NCBI RefSeq assembly: GCF_023718305.1
Contig: NZ_QEYO01000012.1
Location: forward strand, 92,406-156,405
Reading direction: 5' to 3'
Origin: Gramella sp. AN32
GTDB taxonomy: Bacteria; Bacteroidota; Bacteroidia; Flavobacteriales; Flavobacteriaceae
Length of the DNA stretch: 64,000 nucleotides
Of the stretch, positions 39,180 through 50,000 are shown piece by piece (the first letter of the stretch is position 1; every line of letters begins with the position of its first letter). A program made the position numbers and the translations under genes. Below the pieces are notes generated by a model. That model saw only the letters and a list, made by a program, of their open reading frames with translations, had not been told where the DNA came from and searched no databases.

Positions 39180-40682
39180 TTATTCCCTCAATTGCGGGGA
39201 TGTGATTAGTTCTTCCTCTGGAATCTCTGCAAAATAATTGGACGGACTAGTATCTCCGGTAATTGGGCCTACCAATTCCTCAGAGGAGCGATTTGCCAAA
39301 GCTTGAGCTACACGTTCCATACGCGTAAGATCGTCCCAGCGTTTAAATTCGCCTGCCAATTCCCATTTCCTTTCCATATAAGCTAGTTCAGCCAAATCTC
39401 CACTCGTCAAATCTACGGAAGCATCTGGCGTATTGACAGGTAATCCGTGAGCCCTTCTTCGTACCTTGTTCAGGGCCTCCCAAGCATCTGGACTGGTACC
39501 ACCAGATCTTCCTATCGCTTCTGCGTAATACAGTAACAAATCAGCATAACGCATATTATAGGTGGTCATAGAGGTGACCGAATTGGTAGTTGATATTTCA
39601 TTCTGATATCCAGTGACCTTTAGGAACAATGGATGGCTTTCGTTCTCAAAATCTTTCCAATTAATAGTTTCTCCTCTGAATTCTACCTCCGTACGATAAG
39701 TGTCCTCTTTTCTTTTTCCTTCCGGGAAGTCCTCAAAAAAGGCGATTTCGGCAAAATTTTCAGACCAACCCTGTACATCACCTGGGTAACCCAACCTGCC
39801 AGTATGTCTATTAGCAAATTGATTGCCCAGTGGTTGCGCATGCCCTAGGCCGAAGACGATTTCAGAATTAAATCTATTTTCATCGGCTATGGACCAGAGA
39901 GTCCCCATATCGGGCACCAACGCAAACCCATGGGCTGTTGCGTTGTCGATAACAGTCTTGGCACTACTGGCCGCCATAGCGTATTTTGAATTATCCTTTA
40001 ATGGCCAACCCGCCCAATGCATATAGAGTTTGGCCAGATATGCACGTGCTGAACCGTTATTGGGACGTATGGCAGCAGGCACCCCAGGATATTTGTCTGG
40101 GAGTAAACTTTCGGCCTTTAATAAATCACTTTCGATCTGTGTATATATTTCAATCAATTCGGCCCTTTCCAGGTTTACATTATCTAAAATGTCGGTAGAC
40201 AAAATTAAAGGCACCTTACCAAAAACCCTGGTTAGGTGAAAATAATTATAAGCCCTAAGAAAATAGGCCTCTCCCAACAATGCATTGATATTTTCATCAT
40301 CCCCGGTTGAAAAATTATCTTCGTTAGCAATTATATTATTGGCTTCCTTGATTACTCCATAGGGAGGGCCATAAGATAAACCAATCCCGGCGGTCAAAGA
40401 AGTCATCACCATTTTGTCTGAATCCCTAAATCCTTGTTTGTTCAAACCGCTATGGGTGGTTACATCGTCACCTCCGTAAGACCGGATCCAACATTGATTC
40501 CATTTATTGACCTCCTCAAACTGGCGATACATACCAGCAACTGCCGCTTCTAATGCCTCTGGTGAGTTTAAAGCTGAAGGATCCAATTTTGCGTCGGAAA
40601 GATCTTCCTCCAAATTACAACTCATAGCTATTAGAGTTGTGAGCAAGATCAGAAAAATATTTTTTATTCGTAATGTTTTCAT
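39180..40682 (-). CDS. susD: SusD/RagB-family glycan-binding lipoprotein (pair 1)
   Basis: This 500-residue outer-surface lipoprotein has a signal ending LIAMSC with lipidated Cys22. The SusD fold is clear from ALEAAVAGMYRQF near the start, the TPR region with GEAYFLRAYNYFHLTRVFGKVPLI, RPNNGSARAYLAKLYMHWAG, and the later YNMRYADLLLYYAEAIGRSGG with ALNKVRRRAHGLP and ERKWELAGEFKRWDDL. SusD proteins cap the SusC porin and bind oligosaccharide. The gene starts 24 bases after the SusC1 stop, the standard SusC-SusD order. It belongs to the second leftward SusCD unit of the locus, upstream of the lyase and sulfatase genes. The ligand is probably a glycosaminoglycan oligosaccharide, inferred from neighbours. 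Confidence 0.95.
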   Translation of the reverse strand: MKTLRIKNIFLILLTTLIAMSCNLEEDLSDAKLDPSALNSPEALEAAVAGMYRQFEEVNKWNQCWIRSYGGDDVTTHSGLNKQGFRDSDKMVMTSLTAGIGLSYGPPYGVIKEANNIIANEDNFSTGDDENINALLGEAYFLRAYNYFHLTRVFGKVPLILSTDILDNVNLERAELIEIYTQIESDLLKAESLLPDKYPGVPAAIRPNNGSARAYLAKLYMHWAGWPLKDNSKYAMAASSAKTVIDNATAHGFALVPDMGTLWSIADENRFNSEIVFGLGHAQPLGNQFANRHTGRLGYPGDVQGWSENFAEIAFFEDFPEGKRKEDTYRTEVEFRGETINWKDFENESHPLFLKVTGYQNEISTTNSVTSMTTYNMRYADLLLYYAEAIGRSGGTSPDAWEALNKVRRRAHGLPVNTPDASVDLTSGDLAELAYMERKWELAGEFKRWDDLTRMERVAQALANRSSEELVGPITGDTSPSNYFAEIPEEELITSPQLRE

Positions 40683-40706
40683 TTTTTTTGCTTTTTTATT
40701 TTTTTA

Positions 40707-43667
40707 TTAAAATCCTAGCTTAACACCTATGGTAAATGTTCTGGAATTAGGATAGGCGCCATAATCTATTGATGATGCTGTACCTTCACCAGTCGAAACC
40801 GAACTAGCTTCTGGATCGTAACCTTGATAATCGGTTATGGTGAAAAGGTTTTGCGCACTGGCATATACTCTTAGAGATTTAATATAGGTTATGTCTTTTA
40901 GATTATACCCTATGGCTAAATTACTTAATCTTATAAAATCCCCTTTTTCAACAAATCGTGTAGAATTAATGAAATGATCTCCGCCAATTGGTACATCGGT
41001 CTGGTTTTCTGGGGTCCAACGATTTCTATTTTCACCAAAAGTAGGTAAAGATTGCACTCCACCAGATTGTGAAATAGCACCACGGGTAACATTCAATACG
41101 TCAAAATCATGTACGCCTCGCAAAAGGAAGTTGAGATCAAAATCACCCCATGAAAAGGTATTGTTTAAAGCCCAGGTATGCTTGGGCACTCCGTTTCCTA
41201 TAATACTAAGAGCGACGGAACCGTCCTCATTCCTAAGATATTTTGCCTCTCCCGGGGTTCCCTCTGGATCACCTGTTTTATAAGTACCTAAAAAGGTGGC
41301 TCCGTAAAAATCACCCAGGGGCTGTCCCTCCGCTACGCGAACATAAGGCCCCGCTGAATTAGTAAGCCCCCCTGCAGGTTCGAAAAAAATCTCGTTCTGG
41401 TCATCAGATAAACTTTTTACCTCACTCTGGTTGTATGAGTAATTCAAGTTGAAATCCCAAACGAACCTTTCCTTGTCCATTGCAATTACATCCAGACTTG
41501 CTTCCCAACCTCCGTTAAAAACCTCTCCTACATTTCGCGTAATACTTCCACCACCTGTAAAAGTTGGAAGTGGTACGTTCAATAATAAATCTGTGGTGTT
41601 TTTCCAATATTTGTTTAGTGAAAGGTTCAATCTTCCATTCCAAAAAGTAGCATCAGCTCCTATATTGGTTTGTTTGCTTGTTTCCCAGGTAAGATCTGGA
41701 TTACCCAAATTTCCTAGTATAAAGCCCCTGCTCAGTGAGGTACCATTCAATGGGTAGTCCTGACCTGTAGCTAGATCGCTAAAGGTTGTATAGGGCGGGA
41801 TGTTCTGATTGCCTGTTTCACCATATCCACCCCTTAATTTAAAACGCTCCACAGTCCCGTTGAATAAGTCTTTAAACTGGTATGCTATACTACCCGATGG
41901 GAAATAACCTACTTGATTGCCTGGTCTAAAACGAGAAGATTTATCTGATCGAATTGTAGCGGTAAGATACAACTTACGATCAAAGTTATACTCGCCCCGT
42001 CCCATCCAAGATTCTATTCCACTGGGTCGTAAGCTTGCGTTTACTGATGGATTTGTACCCAGATCCAACGAATAAAAATTGGCTGGAATAGAATAAGGCC
42101 CTCCGTTCGCATTCAAACTTTTAATTGTCGTGCTTTGGATCTCATATAGCCCCGTAAGCTTTAAATTGTGATTTTCGAAATTCTTGTTCCAGGTCAAAAT
42201 ATTACTATTTTGAAGAGTGGTGGCATTTCTGCTACCTCCCCCGCCCACTGGGGGACCTAGTACAGATCCAGCTGGAATTCCGAAATAACTTTCACTTAAA
42301 ATATTGTCATACAATATACCTCCAATTACGGTAAAATTCAGATCGTCGGTTATATTATAAGAAAGATTAATATTGGCATTGACACTATTAGTTGTCTGGA
42401 ATGCTTCTGATTCTTGGCGCTGTGCAACAGGATTGATCAATCCGTTACCGTTTACAGAGCTAAGGTTATAATTTCCGTTCGAATCCCTAATTGGTAAGGT
42501 TGGATCCCAGCCCAAGATGGATGTAATACCAGCCCTAACATCGGGACTGGTGCGTGTTCCATTTGCTACAAGGTTCAAGGTTTTTTCGTTACTTCCATAT
42601 AAGTTTACTTGTGCCGATAATTTATCTGTAAGATCTATATCTAAATTGCTTCTTAGGGAATATCTTCTATATTCGGAGTTAATAGCAGTACCTGTTTGGT
42701 CTAAAATATTACCGGATACGAAATATCCTATTTTTTCACCCTTACCTCTCGCGGAAACCTGGAGATTTTCAGTTACACCGGTCCTAAAATAGGCGTCCTG
42801 GTAATCGGTGCCTCCATCCACTACGGGGATATCAAAGAGAGATCCAAATTCTGTTGGAGACAGGATATCCACTTCGTTACTAATGGCTGAAAATGAGCTA
42901 AACATATCGATGTTAATTACCGACTCCCCACTACCACGTTTAGTTGTAACCAATATAACTCCGTTAGCCCCTCTTGAACCATAGATGGCGGTGGCTGATG
43001 CGTCTTTAAGGATCTCCATCGATGCGATATCGTTAGTATTAATCGAACGCAGGTCTGCGCCAATAACCCCATCGAGTACAACCAGAGGTTGGTTGTTTCC
43101 ATTTATGGAGTTGCTCCCACGTACTCGAATGCGTATGTCTGAGCCCGGTGCGCCTGAGTTCTTGGTCACCTGCACCCCGGCAGCACGCCCCTGCAAGGCT
43201 TCTTCAACTCTGGATACTGGTTGTTTTTCGAAATCATCAGCAGATACTGAAGATATAGCTCCTGTAAGATCACTTTTTCGTTGGGTACCATAACCTACTA
43301 CCACAACTTCATCCAGGGCAGCCACATCTTCCTGAAGGCTAACATTAATTTGTTGACGTTCATTCACCTCAATTTCCTGTCGGAGAAAGCCTATATAGGT
43401 AAAAACCAATACAGCATCTGGAGAATTAACTAAAATTTCATAATTACCATCAAAATCGGTCACCACCCCATTGTTGGTATTTTTTACCATTACCGTTACT
43501 CCCAGCAGTGGCATGCCTGATTCATCAGTTACTATACCTGAAACATTATTTTGTGTTTGCGCAAATATAGTTTGATTTCCTGCTGAAAATATTAGAAGAA
43601 AAAGATATATCCAAATGGATAGAGGAATTCTCCTCCCGATAATTGAACTAAAACTATTTTTAATCAT
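40707..43667 (-). CDS. susC: SusC/RagA-family TonB-dependent transporter (pair 1)
   Basis: This 986-residue outer-membrane TonB-dependent receptor has a signal peptide ending near TIFAQ. A carboxypeptidase-D regulatory-like domain (about 40-115, NVSGIVTDESGMPLLGVTV) is followed by the SusC-specific DEVVVVGYGTQRKSDLTGAIS stretch, the plug with MEILKDASATAIYGSRGANGVILVTTKRG, and the 22-stranded barrel ending YPNSRTFTIGVKLGF. There is no N-terminal secretin/STN domain, so it is not an anti-sigma-coupled receptor. It forms a pair with the SusD gene 24 bases downstream and should import large oligosaccharides. Its first 50 codons contain a stretch nearly identical at DNA level to that of SusC2, although the barrels differ. 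Confidence 0.95.
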   Translation of the reverse strand: MIKNSFSSIIGRRIPLSIWIYLFLLIFSAGNQTIFAQTQNNVSGIVTDESGMPLLGVTVMVKNTNNGVVTDFDGNYEILVNSPDAVLVFTYIGFLRQEIEVNERQQINVSLQEDVAALDEVVVVGYGTQRKSDLTGAISSVSADDFEKQPVSRVEEALQGRAAGVQVTKNSGAPGSDIRIRVRGSNSINGNNQPLVVLDGVIGADLRSINTNDIASMEILKDASATAIYGSRGANGVILVTTKRGSGESVINIDMFSSFSAISNEVDILSPTEFGSLFDIPVVDGGTDYQDAYFRTGVTENLQVSARGKGEKIGYFVSGNILDQTGTAINSEYRRYSLRSNLDIDLTDKLSAQVNLYGSNEKTLNLVANGTRTSPDVRAGITSILGWDPTLPIRDSNGNYNLSSVNGNGLINPVAQRQESEAFQTTNSVNANINLSYNITDDLNFTVIGGILYDNILSESYFGIPAGSVLGPPVGGGGSRNATTLQNSNILTWNKNFENHNLKLTGLYEIQSTTIKSLNANGGPYSIPANFYSLDLGTNPSVNASLRPSGIESWMGRGEYNFDRKLYLTATIRSDKSSRFRPGNQVGYFPSGSIAYQFKDLFNGTVERFKLRGGYGETGNQNIPPYTTFSDLATGQDYPLNGTSLSRGFILGNLGNPDLTWETSKQTNIGADATFWNGRLNLSLNKYWKNTTDLLLNVPLPTFTGGGSITRNVGEVFNGGWEASLDVIAMDKERFVWDFNLNYSYNQSEVKSLSDDQNEIFFEPAGGLTNSAGPYVRVAEGQPLGDFYGATFLGTYKTGDPEGTPGEAKYLRNEDGSVALSIIGNGVPKHTWALNNTFSWGDFDLNFLLRGVHDFDVLNVTRGAISQSGGVQSLPTFGENRNRWTPENQTDVPIGGDHFINSTRFVEKGDFIRLSNLAIGYNLKDITYIKSLRVYASAQNLFTITDYQGYDPEASSVSTGEGTASSIDYGAYPNSRTFTIGVKLGF
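43521..43584. repeat. Paralogous high-identity patch, copy 1 (SusC1 N-terminus)
   Basis: These 64 bases match 50114-50177 at 60 of 64 positions by hand alignment without gaps. They encode the end of the signal peptide and the start of the carboxypeptidase-like domain. A second short match (12 of 13 bases) sits just upstream of both start codons, at 43668-43680 and 50261-50273. The signal-peptide starts between these patches and the rest of the proteins are more divergent. Confidence 0.8.
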
Positions 43668-44518
43668 AATAGCATATTAATTTTATAGTTGACTTGTTAA
43701 GATATTTAATAAAAGTAAATAATTTTTTTTTATTACTTGTTAAAATGGTTATTTTTATTTTATAGTACACAAAAAGAAATGATATGAAAGATAATATTTT
43801 CTTTTAAAATTATATTTATATTGAATAATTAGGCCATTCTGAAAAATACTAACAAAACATTATGTATATTATCTTCTTTTCTAGGTGTTTATTTAAAGAA
43901 GATAAGTTCAATTATTAAATCTTATGTGCTACGTGTAAATGGAAAATAAAACAAAAGTAAAATGTTTCGTTTAACATTGTTAAATGATATCTGAAGGCAT
44001 GAAGAAATAAAAAGTTCTTGAAATTTACTATCCTTGAGGTGGCCGCCGGGAATATTCTTAGAGTAATTATTTTTAATCGTGGTAGTTAAATTATATGTTC
44101 CGAATTTTTTGATTCTATACTTCAAGAATATTATTCTTGCGCAGGACAATATTTAGAAATCTAATGCGAATAATTACCTATGGATAGGATCAGGGGAAAT
44201 CACGAATCTAACATTGATAAATGGTCGGGAAAGAATTTATATCAATATTATACCCCTAGGTTCTATCCTTTTTTTAGGTAGCCTAATATTTTTGAAATTC
44301 TGGGATGAGTATGTCGACCGGTGGGAGTATGCTTGGTGGTAATGGTCTACATATATGAAGTTGACGGAGACCTCATTTAGTTGAGAAAAATTCAAAAAAA
44401 ACCGGAGACCATAAAAAGACTTTTCAAAATATTCAAATCCCTCTTGATCTCCGGTTTGTGATAATATCACTGAAAAACTCTAAACAGTGAAATTAAAGTC
44501 ATTTAGCTTATAAATCCA
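43668..44518. other. Intergenic region between SusC1 and the DUF5017 gene
   Basis: This is 851 bases, AT-rich. Its right part holds the terminator of the SusC2 operon (44394-44457). The rest should carry the promoter and leader of SusC1. A CAAAAGTA at 43952-43959 is an exact -7 match on the minus strand (TACTTTTG), but no TTG lies at the right distance and the leader would be about 280 bases, so I do not call it a promoter. Two leftward open frames of 75 and 77 codons here lack family features and overlap the terminator or low-complexity sequence. Confidence 0.5.
44394..44457 (-). terminator. Rho-independent terminator of the SusC2-SusD2-DUF5017 operon
   Basis: A 10-base inverted repeat (AAACCGGAGA at 44399-44408 and its complement at 44448-44457) encloses a 39-base loop. 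On the minus strand the stem is followed by a run of at least five T. It lies about 60 bases after the DUF5017 stop codon, so it closes that operon. Confidence 0.75.
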
Positions 44519-45457
44519 TTATTCTGTAACTTCAAGGGTAAACTCCTGAATTTTTGTTTTATCCCCGTAAATGGTAGTGTTGTTCCCCACAAAGGTCACG
44601 GTATATGTTCCTGGTTCCGTATAGGTATGTGTAAAAGAATCCAAAGGTGTAGAATATGTTTTTAAGGGCTCCCCTTTATCTGGAGCGACACCTGTTAGGT
44701 TTATAGAGTTGCTAATTAGCCAATCTTCATTAGGGTAGTCAGTGGGTCCACCTCTGAACCTCCAGATGTTCCTGCCTGTATCGTAATACCATTTTCCTAC
44801 ATTCCAGGCTTCGTCTATCCCTTGTACATCTATTGAGTTAAAACCCGGATCAAAAAGCGTAGCCACCTGAAGGGGTGCAGCTGCATCTTCTGAATCCAAC
44901 TGGATGTTAAAATCACTTATCCGCCATTCGGGCTGCCTGTTACCATCAGATTTAATATCTTCGCTAAAGAATTTAAAAGCAAAATAGATAGGTTCCCCAT
45001 CGGCAAGGTCCGTTATTTCAGCTGAGCCAGACTCAGTCCATGCAAAATCATAAGCTGTAGCAATATTAAATTTATCGGTTATATCTGTCCAAGTGGCGTT
45101 GTTTACCCCCTCTACGGTGCTGGAGCCATCATAATCTGATGATGCTAACACAAATAAGGTGCCAGTGGCGTTTGTTCCTAGCCCAAACTTCTGAGCATTT
45201 TTAAACGACATGGAAACAATTCCTTCAGCTTTGGTCCTCTCCCTGAATTTGTATTTATGGCCAAGTTCTCCCGAATAGAACATGAGAAAATCAGGTGCAT
45301 TCTTCACCATAAACTCTACAGGTTCCCCTACAGTTGCCGAAAGCGAAACGGGAGTTACCTCGAAATTAGGCTCTTTGACTGTTTCAGGATTTTCACAACC
45401 ATACAAGATAAAGGCCAAAAGAAATATATTCGATATTAATATTTTTATGTTTTTCAT
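44519..45457 (-). CDS. DUF5017-type surface glycan-binding lipoprotein (SusE position)
   Basis: This 312-residue lipoprotein has a signal ending FILYGC with lipidated Cys21. An N-terminal PKD/Ig-like segment (about 30-110: FEVTPVSLSATVGEPVEFMVKN) is followed by a DUF5017/choice-of-anchor-J domain (about 110-260, with EPIYFAFKFFSED, WRISDFNIQL and NEDWLISNSINLTG). A second short PKD-like end follows (FTHTYTEPGTYTVTFVGNN). It is the third gene of the SusC2-SusD2 operon (41 bases after SusD2), the place where surface glycan-binding proteins are normally found. It probably holds the polymer at the cell surface. The same EDWLIS motif occurs in the two N-terminal modules of the T9SS-secreted PL8 lyase. 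Ligand inferred. Confidence 0.83.
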   Translation of the reverse strand: MKNIKILISNIFLLAFILYGCENPETVKEPNFEVTPVSLSATVGEPVEFMVKNAPDFLMFYSGELGHKYKFRERTKAEGIVSMSFKNAQKFGLGTNATGTLFVLASSDYDGSSTVEGVNNATWTDITDKFNIATAYDFAWTESGSAEITDLADGEPIYFAFKFFSEDIKSDGNRQPEWRISDFNIQLDSEDAAAPLQVATLFDPGFNSIDVQGIDEAWNVGKWYYDTGRNIWRFRGGPTDYPNEDWLISNSINLTGVAPDKGEPLKTYSTPLDSFTHTYTEPGTYTVTFVGNNTTIYGDKTKIQEFTLEVTE

Positions 45458-45498
45458 TTTCTATAATTTTTAGACATTAAAATTCTGCCCGTAGAGCC

Positions 45499-47070
45499 TT
45501 ACCAGTTTGGGTTTTGCTCTATGAGGCTGTTTGCACCAATCTCCTGTTCCGGGATAGGTAGTAAATTATGCTTACTACTATCGTAATTACGGTAAACATC
45601 CAAATAATAGGACTCTAATGAATTGGTTGGAGCGGGTCCTTCCCCTTGGAACCTTTCCCAATCTTCATTGATAGTTTCATCTTGAGCCAGGTGTGCCGCC
45701 AAAGTTTCGTTTACCGTCTCTTCCATAATTCCCCAACGAACCAGATCATATTTCCTAAGCCCTTCATAGCAGAGCTCTAACCTGCGTTCTTCCTGAATCA
45801 GCTCTAAATCAATGTTTTCCAGCGGAGTGGCATTGGCTCTGTTTCTTACTTGATTTACCGCAGCTAAGGCTTCGGTAGAACCTGGATTAAGCTGATTTTC
45901 AGCTTCTGCAAACATCAGTAATACATCAGAGTATCTTAATACAGGCCAATGGTAAGGTCCCCAGCTTCCTGCACCCTGTTCGGTTAAATAACTACGATAT
46001 TTTGAGCAACCATACCTAAATTGATTAGAGCTCAATTTAAAATCACAAGTATCACTGGGAATAAAATATGGTGAGGCATTCCATACGCCACGCTCATCCG
46101 AGGGATCTTCCCTGTAAGCATCTATTAATGTTATAGAACTGGATATCAATGAATATCCTCGTCTGGAACATTGTGAATTGTCAATTCTCATTCCCACAGA
46201 TGATCCTATTTTTCCACCTTGCTGGTTGTCCTGATTACCGTAATAAAATGCTATTTGCATCAAAACTTCTTTGGTGTCATATTGCTCAACAGCTAAATTT
46301 TTGAAAATGTCGGAATAATCTGGATTGAGTTCATGATACCCTCCATCTATTACTTTCTTGGCCCAATTTCTGGCTTGTGTATAATAATCGCCATCATTGG
46401 TAAAAGGTTCGCCGGCGCGATATAAATTTGCTCTGGCCAAAAGGCCTTGAGCAGCGGACTTACTTGCTCTTCCCGGAGTCACTTCCTGAATAGTGGGTAA
46501 ATTTTCCTCTGCAAACTCCAAGTCTGCAATAATCTGGGTATAAACATCCTCACCGCTAGTTCTAGGTAATAGTTCTTTTAATGTATTCTCAAGGGGCATA
46601 GGTATACCTTTTTTACCACCAAAAGCCCTTTCCAAATCCATAAATAAATATGCTCTAAGATACCTGGCCTCGGCTACAAAAACCTTTTTACGATCTTCAG
46701 GTATGGGAGAGTTTTCTAGCTCAACGAGCATGATATTGGCGGCATTGACGCCTGCGTATAATAGTGACCACGACTCCAGTATAAAGCGTTCGCTTGAAGT
46801 GTGTGCATTCTCAAGGAATGTCCTTGTTCCATTTCGATTTTCAAAACCTTCGTCGGTACCGGAAAGCGGATACATTGCATTGAAGTCTGTTTGTCTATAA
46901 GCGCGGAATATGCGGCTATAGATTCCCATGAGACCGGCCAGGGCGCCTGCCTCATTTTTATAAAGGGTTGCAGAGCCTATTCCATCTTCTGGTGGGATGT
47001 CCAACTTGTCATCACAACTTTGGGTGAATAAGGCACTAAAAATGATGATTATAAGGAATTTGTTTTTCAT
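45499..47070 (-). CDS. susD: SusD/RagB-family glycan-binding lipoprotein (pair 2)
   Basis: This 523-residue surface lipoprotein has a signal ending LFTQSC with lipidated Cys19. SusD signatures are EAGALAGLMGIYSRIF, AEARYLRAYLFMDLERAFGGKKGIPMPL, the ASKSAAQGLLARANLYRAGEPF helical repeat, WPVLRYSDVLLMFAEAENQLNPG and ALAAVNQVRNRANATPL followed by EERRLELCYEGLRKYDLVRWG. It begins 13 bases after the SusC2 stop and is followed by a DUF5017-type protein, giving the complete SusC-SusD-SusE layout. It is divergent from the pair 1 SusD protein over most of its length, so the two pairs may recognise different oligosaccharides or different sulfation states of one glycan. Confidence 0.95.
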   Translation of the reverse strand: MKNKFLIIIIFSALFTQSCDDKLDIPPEDGIGSATLYKNEAGALAGLMGIYSRIFRAYRQTDFNAMYPLSGTDEGFENRNGTRTFLENAHTSSERFILESWSLLYAGVNAANIMLVELENSPIPEDRKKVFVAEARYLRAYLFMDLERAFGGKKGIPMPLENTLKELLPRTSGEDVYTQIIADLEFAEENLPTIQEVTPGRASKSAAQGLLARANLYRAGEPFTNDGDYYTQARNWAKKVIDGGYHELNPDYSDIFKNLAVEQYDTKEVLMQIAFYYGNQDNQQGGKIGSSVGMRIDNSQCSRRGYSLISSSITLIDAYREDPSDERGVWNASPYFIPSDTCDFKLSSNQFRYGCSKYRSYLTEQGAGSWGPYHWPVLRYSDVLLMFAEAENQLNPGSTEALAAVNQVRNRANATPLENIDLELIQEERRLELCYEGLRKYDLVRWGIMEETVNETLAAHLAQDETINEDWERFQGEGPAPTNSLESYYLDVYRNYDSSKHNLLPIPEQEIGANSLIEQNPNW

Positions 47071-47083
47071 GATTATTTTTATT

Positions 47084-50000
47084 TTAGAATGATACTTTTA
47101 CACCAAAACTATAGGTTCTACTTCTGGGATAAGCTGAATAATCTACACCCGGCATTATGGCAGAGTTGTTTACAGATACTTCAGGGTCATAACCACTATA
47201 ATCTGTCCATGTAATTAGGTTTTGGCCTGCCAGATAAATATTTGCACTGGTAAGACCTATTTTATTTATATCTTTTCTAGGAAGATTATAAGAGAGATTT
47301 ACCGTTTTTAAACGTAGGTACGATCCATCTTCTACAATCCTTGAAGATATATCTTCAAAACCTCGCCCGCCTGCTCGGAACATATCTGTATCCTGATTGG
47401 TTGGGGTCCATCTATTAGTAACAGTAGCATATTGATTCTGGTGACCATATTGTACTTCTTCAAAAACTAACCTATTGGCGTTAAGAATATCGTTTCCATA
47501 CGACCACTGTAAAAAAGCACTCAAGGTAAAGTTTTTATATATAAAGGTGTTGTTTAAGCCCCCAAAGTGCTCGGGAAGGCCATTTCCAATGATTGTCTTA
47601 TCTGCAGAGCTTATCACACCATCCCCGTTAACATCTTTATACTTCTCATCACCCGGCTGATGTGTATTTCTGTAGCTAGGCTGAGTAGGGTTTAATGTAA
47701 AGGAGGCGGCATTTGGATCATAATTCGCAAAATCTTCCGGTTGATAAACTCCGTCGGAGATATAGCCATACATATTACCTAATGGTTTTCCTTCTTCAAC
47801 GATAAACTGATTGGATGCATATCTGGAGTAATAATTTGGATTACCAAATATAGGTTTACCCTCAGGGAGTGATATCACTTCACTTTCGTTGAAGGAGATA
47901 TTGAAATCTGTAATCCATTGAAAATTTTCCGTAGAAATATTCACCGTGTGCAAGGCAAACTCTATCCCTTTATTACCCACAGAACCGATATTTTTCCATA
48001 CTGATGTGATTCCTTGAGAAGGAGGAGTATCCGCATTGATTAGTAGATCTTCAGTTGTTTTTTTATAAATCTCCACAGATAAGGAAATTCGATCTTCCAA
48101 TAATCCCAGGTCTAGACCTGCGTTATACTGCTCGGTTGTTTCCCATTCCACCCTAGGATTAGCTCCAGCTGCAGTTGGGCGTTGTCCCAGCACTTCCTCG
48201 CCATTTAAAAAATAAGAAGCCAAATTTGAAGTGAAGAGATCAAATCTTACATTGTTGGGGATTCTATCGTTACCCGTTTTACCGTATCCAGCTTTAAACT
48301 TCAACTGGGAAATAAAATCAATATTTTTAATAAATTCTTCTTCCTCGGCCTTCCATGATACTGCTAAAGATGGGAAGTAGTCAATATTATAACCGGGAGC
48401 AAACGCAGATGATCCATCTCTTCTTATCGAGGTGGTTAATAGATACCTGTCTTTATACGAATAATTTAGCCTCGCCAAAACAGATTCTATTCTTTCGCTC
48501 TGGCTGCCGTTGAAATCACTTGTGGTCCCAAGTTCACCTTCATCCAAAGCGTTGATGCCCTGACTTTCTGCATACTGAGGAATTTGAAGTGCATCTATAA
48601 TGGTTCTTTCTACAGTTTGGGTATTCAGCGTATAACCTAATAGTGCCGTTATCCCATGATCACCGAATTCTTGATTGTAGGTAAGGGTATTTACAGTAGA
48701 TAGAGTTTTAAAATTCTGATAGTCTAAGGATCCATTTATACCATTAATAGGGTTTACCAATCTTCCATAGACTGTTTTACTATTATTGAAACGTCCCGTT
48801 TTCCTAAACTGGCCATTATAGCTCCCCCTGGTTTCAAAAGTTAAAGAAGGAAGTATTTTGTAACTTACAGATAGATTAGTTATGATTCTATCCCGCTCTC
48901 GTTTCCTGTACTCGTTGTTTAAGGACAAAATTGGCTGCCAGTTAAATATCGCATCTTCATAAAATTCATCTGTAATCTGGTATAACGGATTTGCGTCACC
49001 ATAATCTATAAATTTATTGGCTACAGGAGCATAGCTTATTAGGTTTCTCATAAAGGAATAGGTCGAAGTTCCTTGCGTATCGAGTCCTAATTGTTCTTCA
49101 TTGGAGTAAATAACATTAAGGGAGACATCTGTTTTATCGTTAACTTCTTGTTTTATATTGAGTCTACCATTAATCCTTTTATAATGAGATTGAATAAGGG
49201 TGCCTTCTTCGTCCAGATAATTGAGGGACGCATCTACTTTGGTCTTATCACTCCCTCCAGACATTTTAAGACGGTGGGTCTTGGTATAGGCAGTTCTAAA
49301 AGCTTCATCTTGCCAGTTTTCAGTCGGGCTATTCCTGTAATCTTCGACTCCACCTACGACTTCATCATTCTCATTTACAAAATAATTACCTTCTGCCCGG
49401 GTTGGGCTAATCTCGTTGGCGAGTTTTACAAATTCGTAGGAACTCAGAACGGGAATCGTATTATTTACTTCATTGACATCTATACGAGTTTCAAATGAAA
49501 CTTTTGTTTTCCCAGATTTTGCCTGTTTTGTGGTGATAAGTACCACTCCATTTGCCCCACGTGCCCCATAAATTGCTGTAGCAGAGGCATCTTTCAAAAT
49601 ATCGATACTTTGAATATCTGTTGGATCTAATAACCCTGGGTTAAAATCATCAATTATAAAACCATCTAAAACATACAAAGGAGAATTATCACCATTTACT
49701 GTATTACCCCCTCGAATTACAATTTCTGAACTTTGACCCGGTTCGCCAGAAGCTGAGCTTACCTGTACTCCAGTAGCTCTACCGGCCAAGGCTTCATCAA
49801 AACTTGAAACAGGAGCTTTATTGAGTTTGTCCATATTTACCGATGCGACCGAACCTGTCAAATCTTTCCTTTTTACGGAACCATAACCCACTACTACAAC
49901 TTCATCTAAAGATGCTACATCTTTTTCCAGTGTAAGATTAATTTGATTACGGTCATTTACTTCAATTTCTTTTCGGAGATAACCTATATAACTGAAAATC

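Noticed and set aside
43561..43568. TATATTTG-like element on the minus strand inside SusC1
   Set aside because: It lies inside the signal-peptide coding region downstream of the start codon, so it cannot drive the gene.
43952..43959. Exact minus-strand -7 match (TACTTTTG) before SusC1
   Set aside because: No TTG at 17-23 bases and the leader would be about 280 bases; a match of this length is expected by chance in AT-rich spacer.
43922..44470. Two leftward open frames of 75 and 77 codons between SusC1 and the DUF5017 gene
   Set aside because: No recognisable domain or signal; one runs through the terminator stem at 44394-44457, and the composition matches AT-rich spacer.
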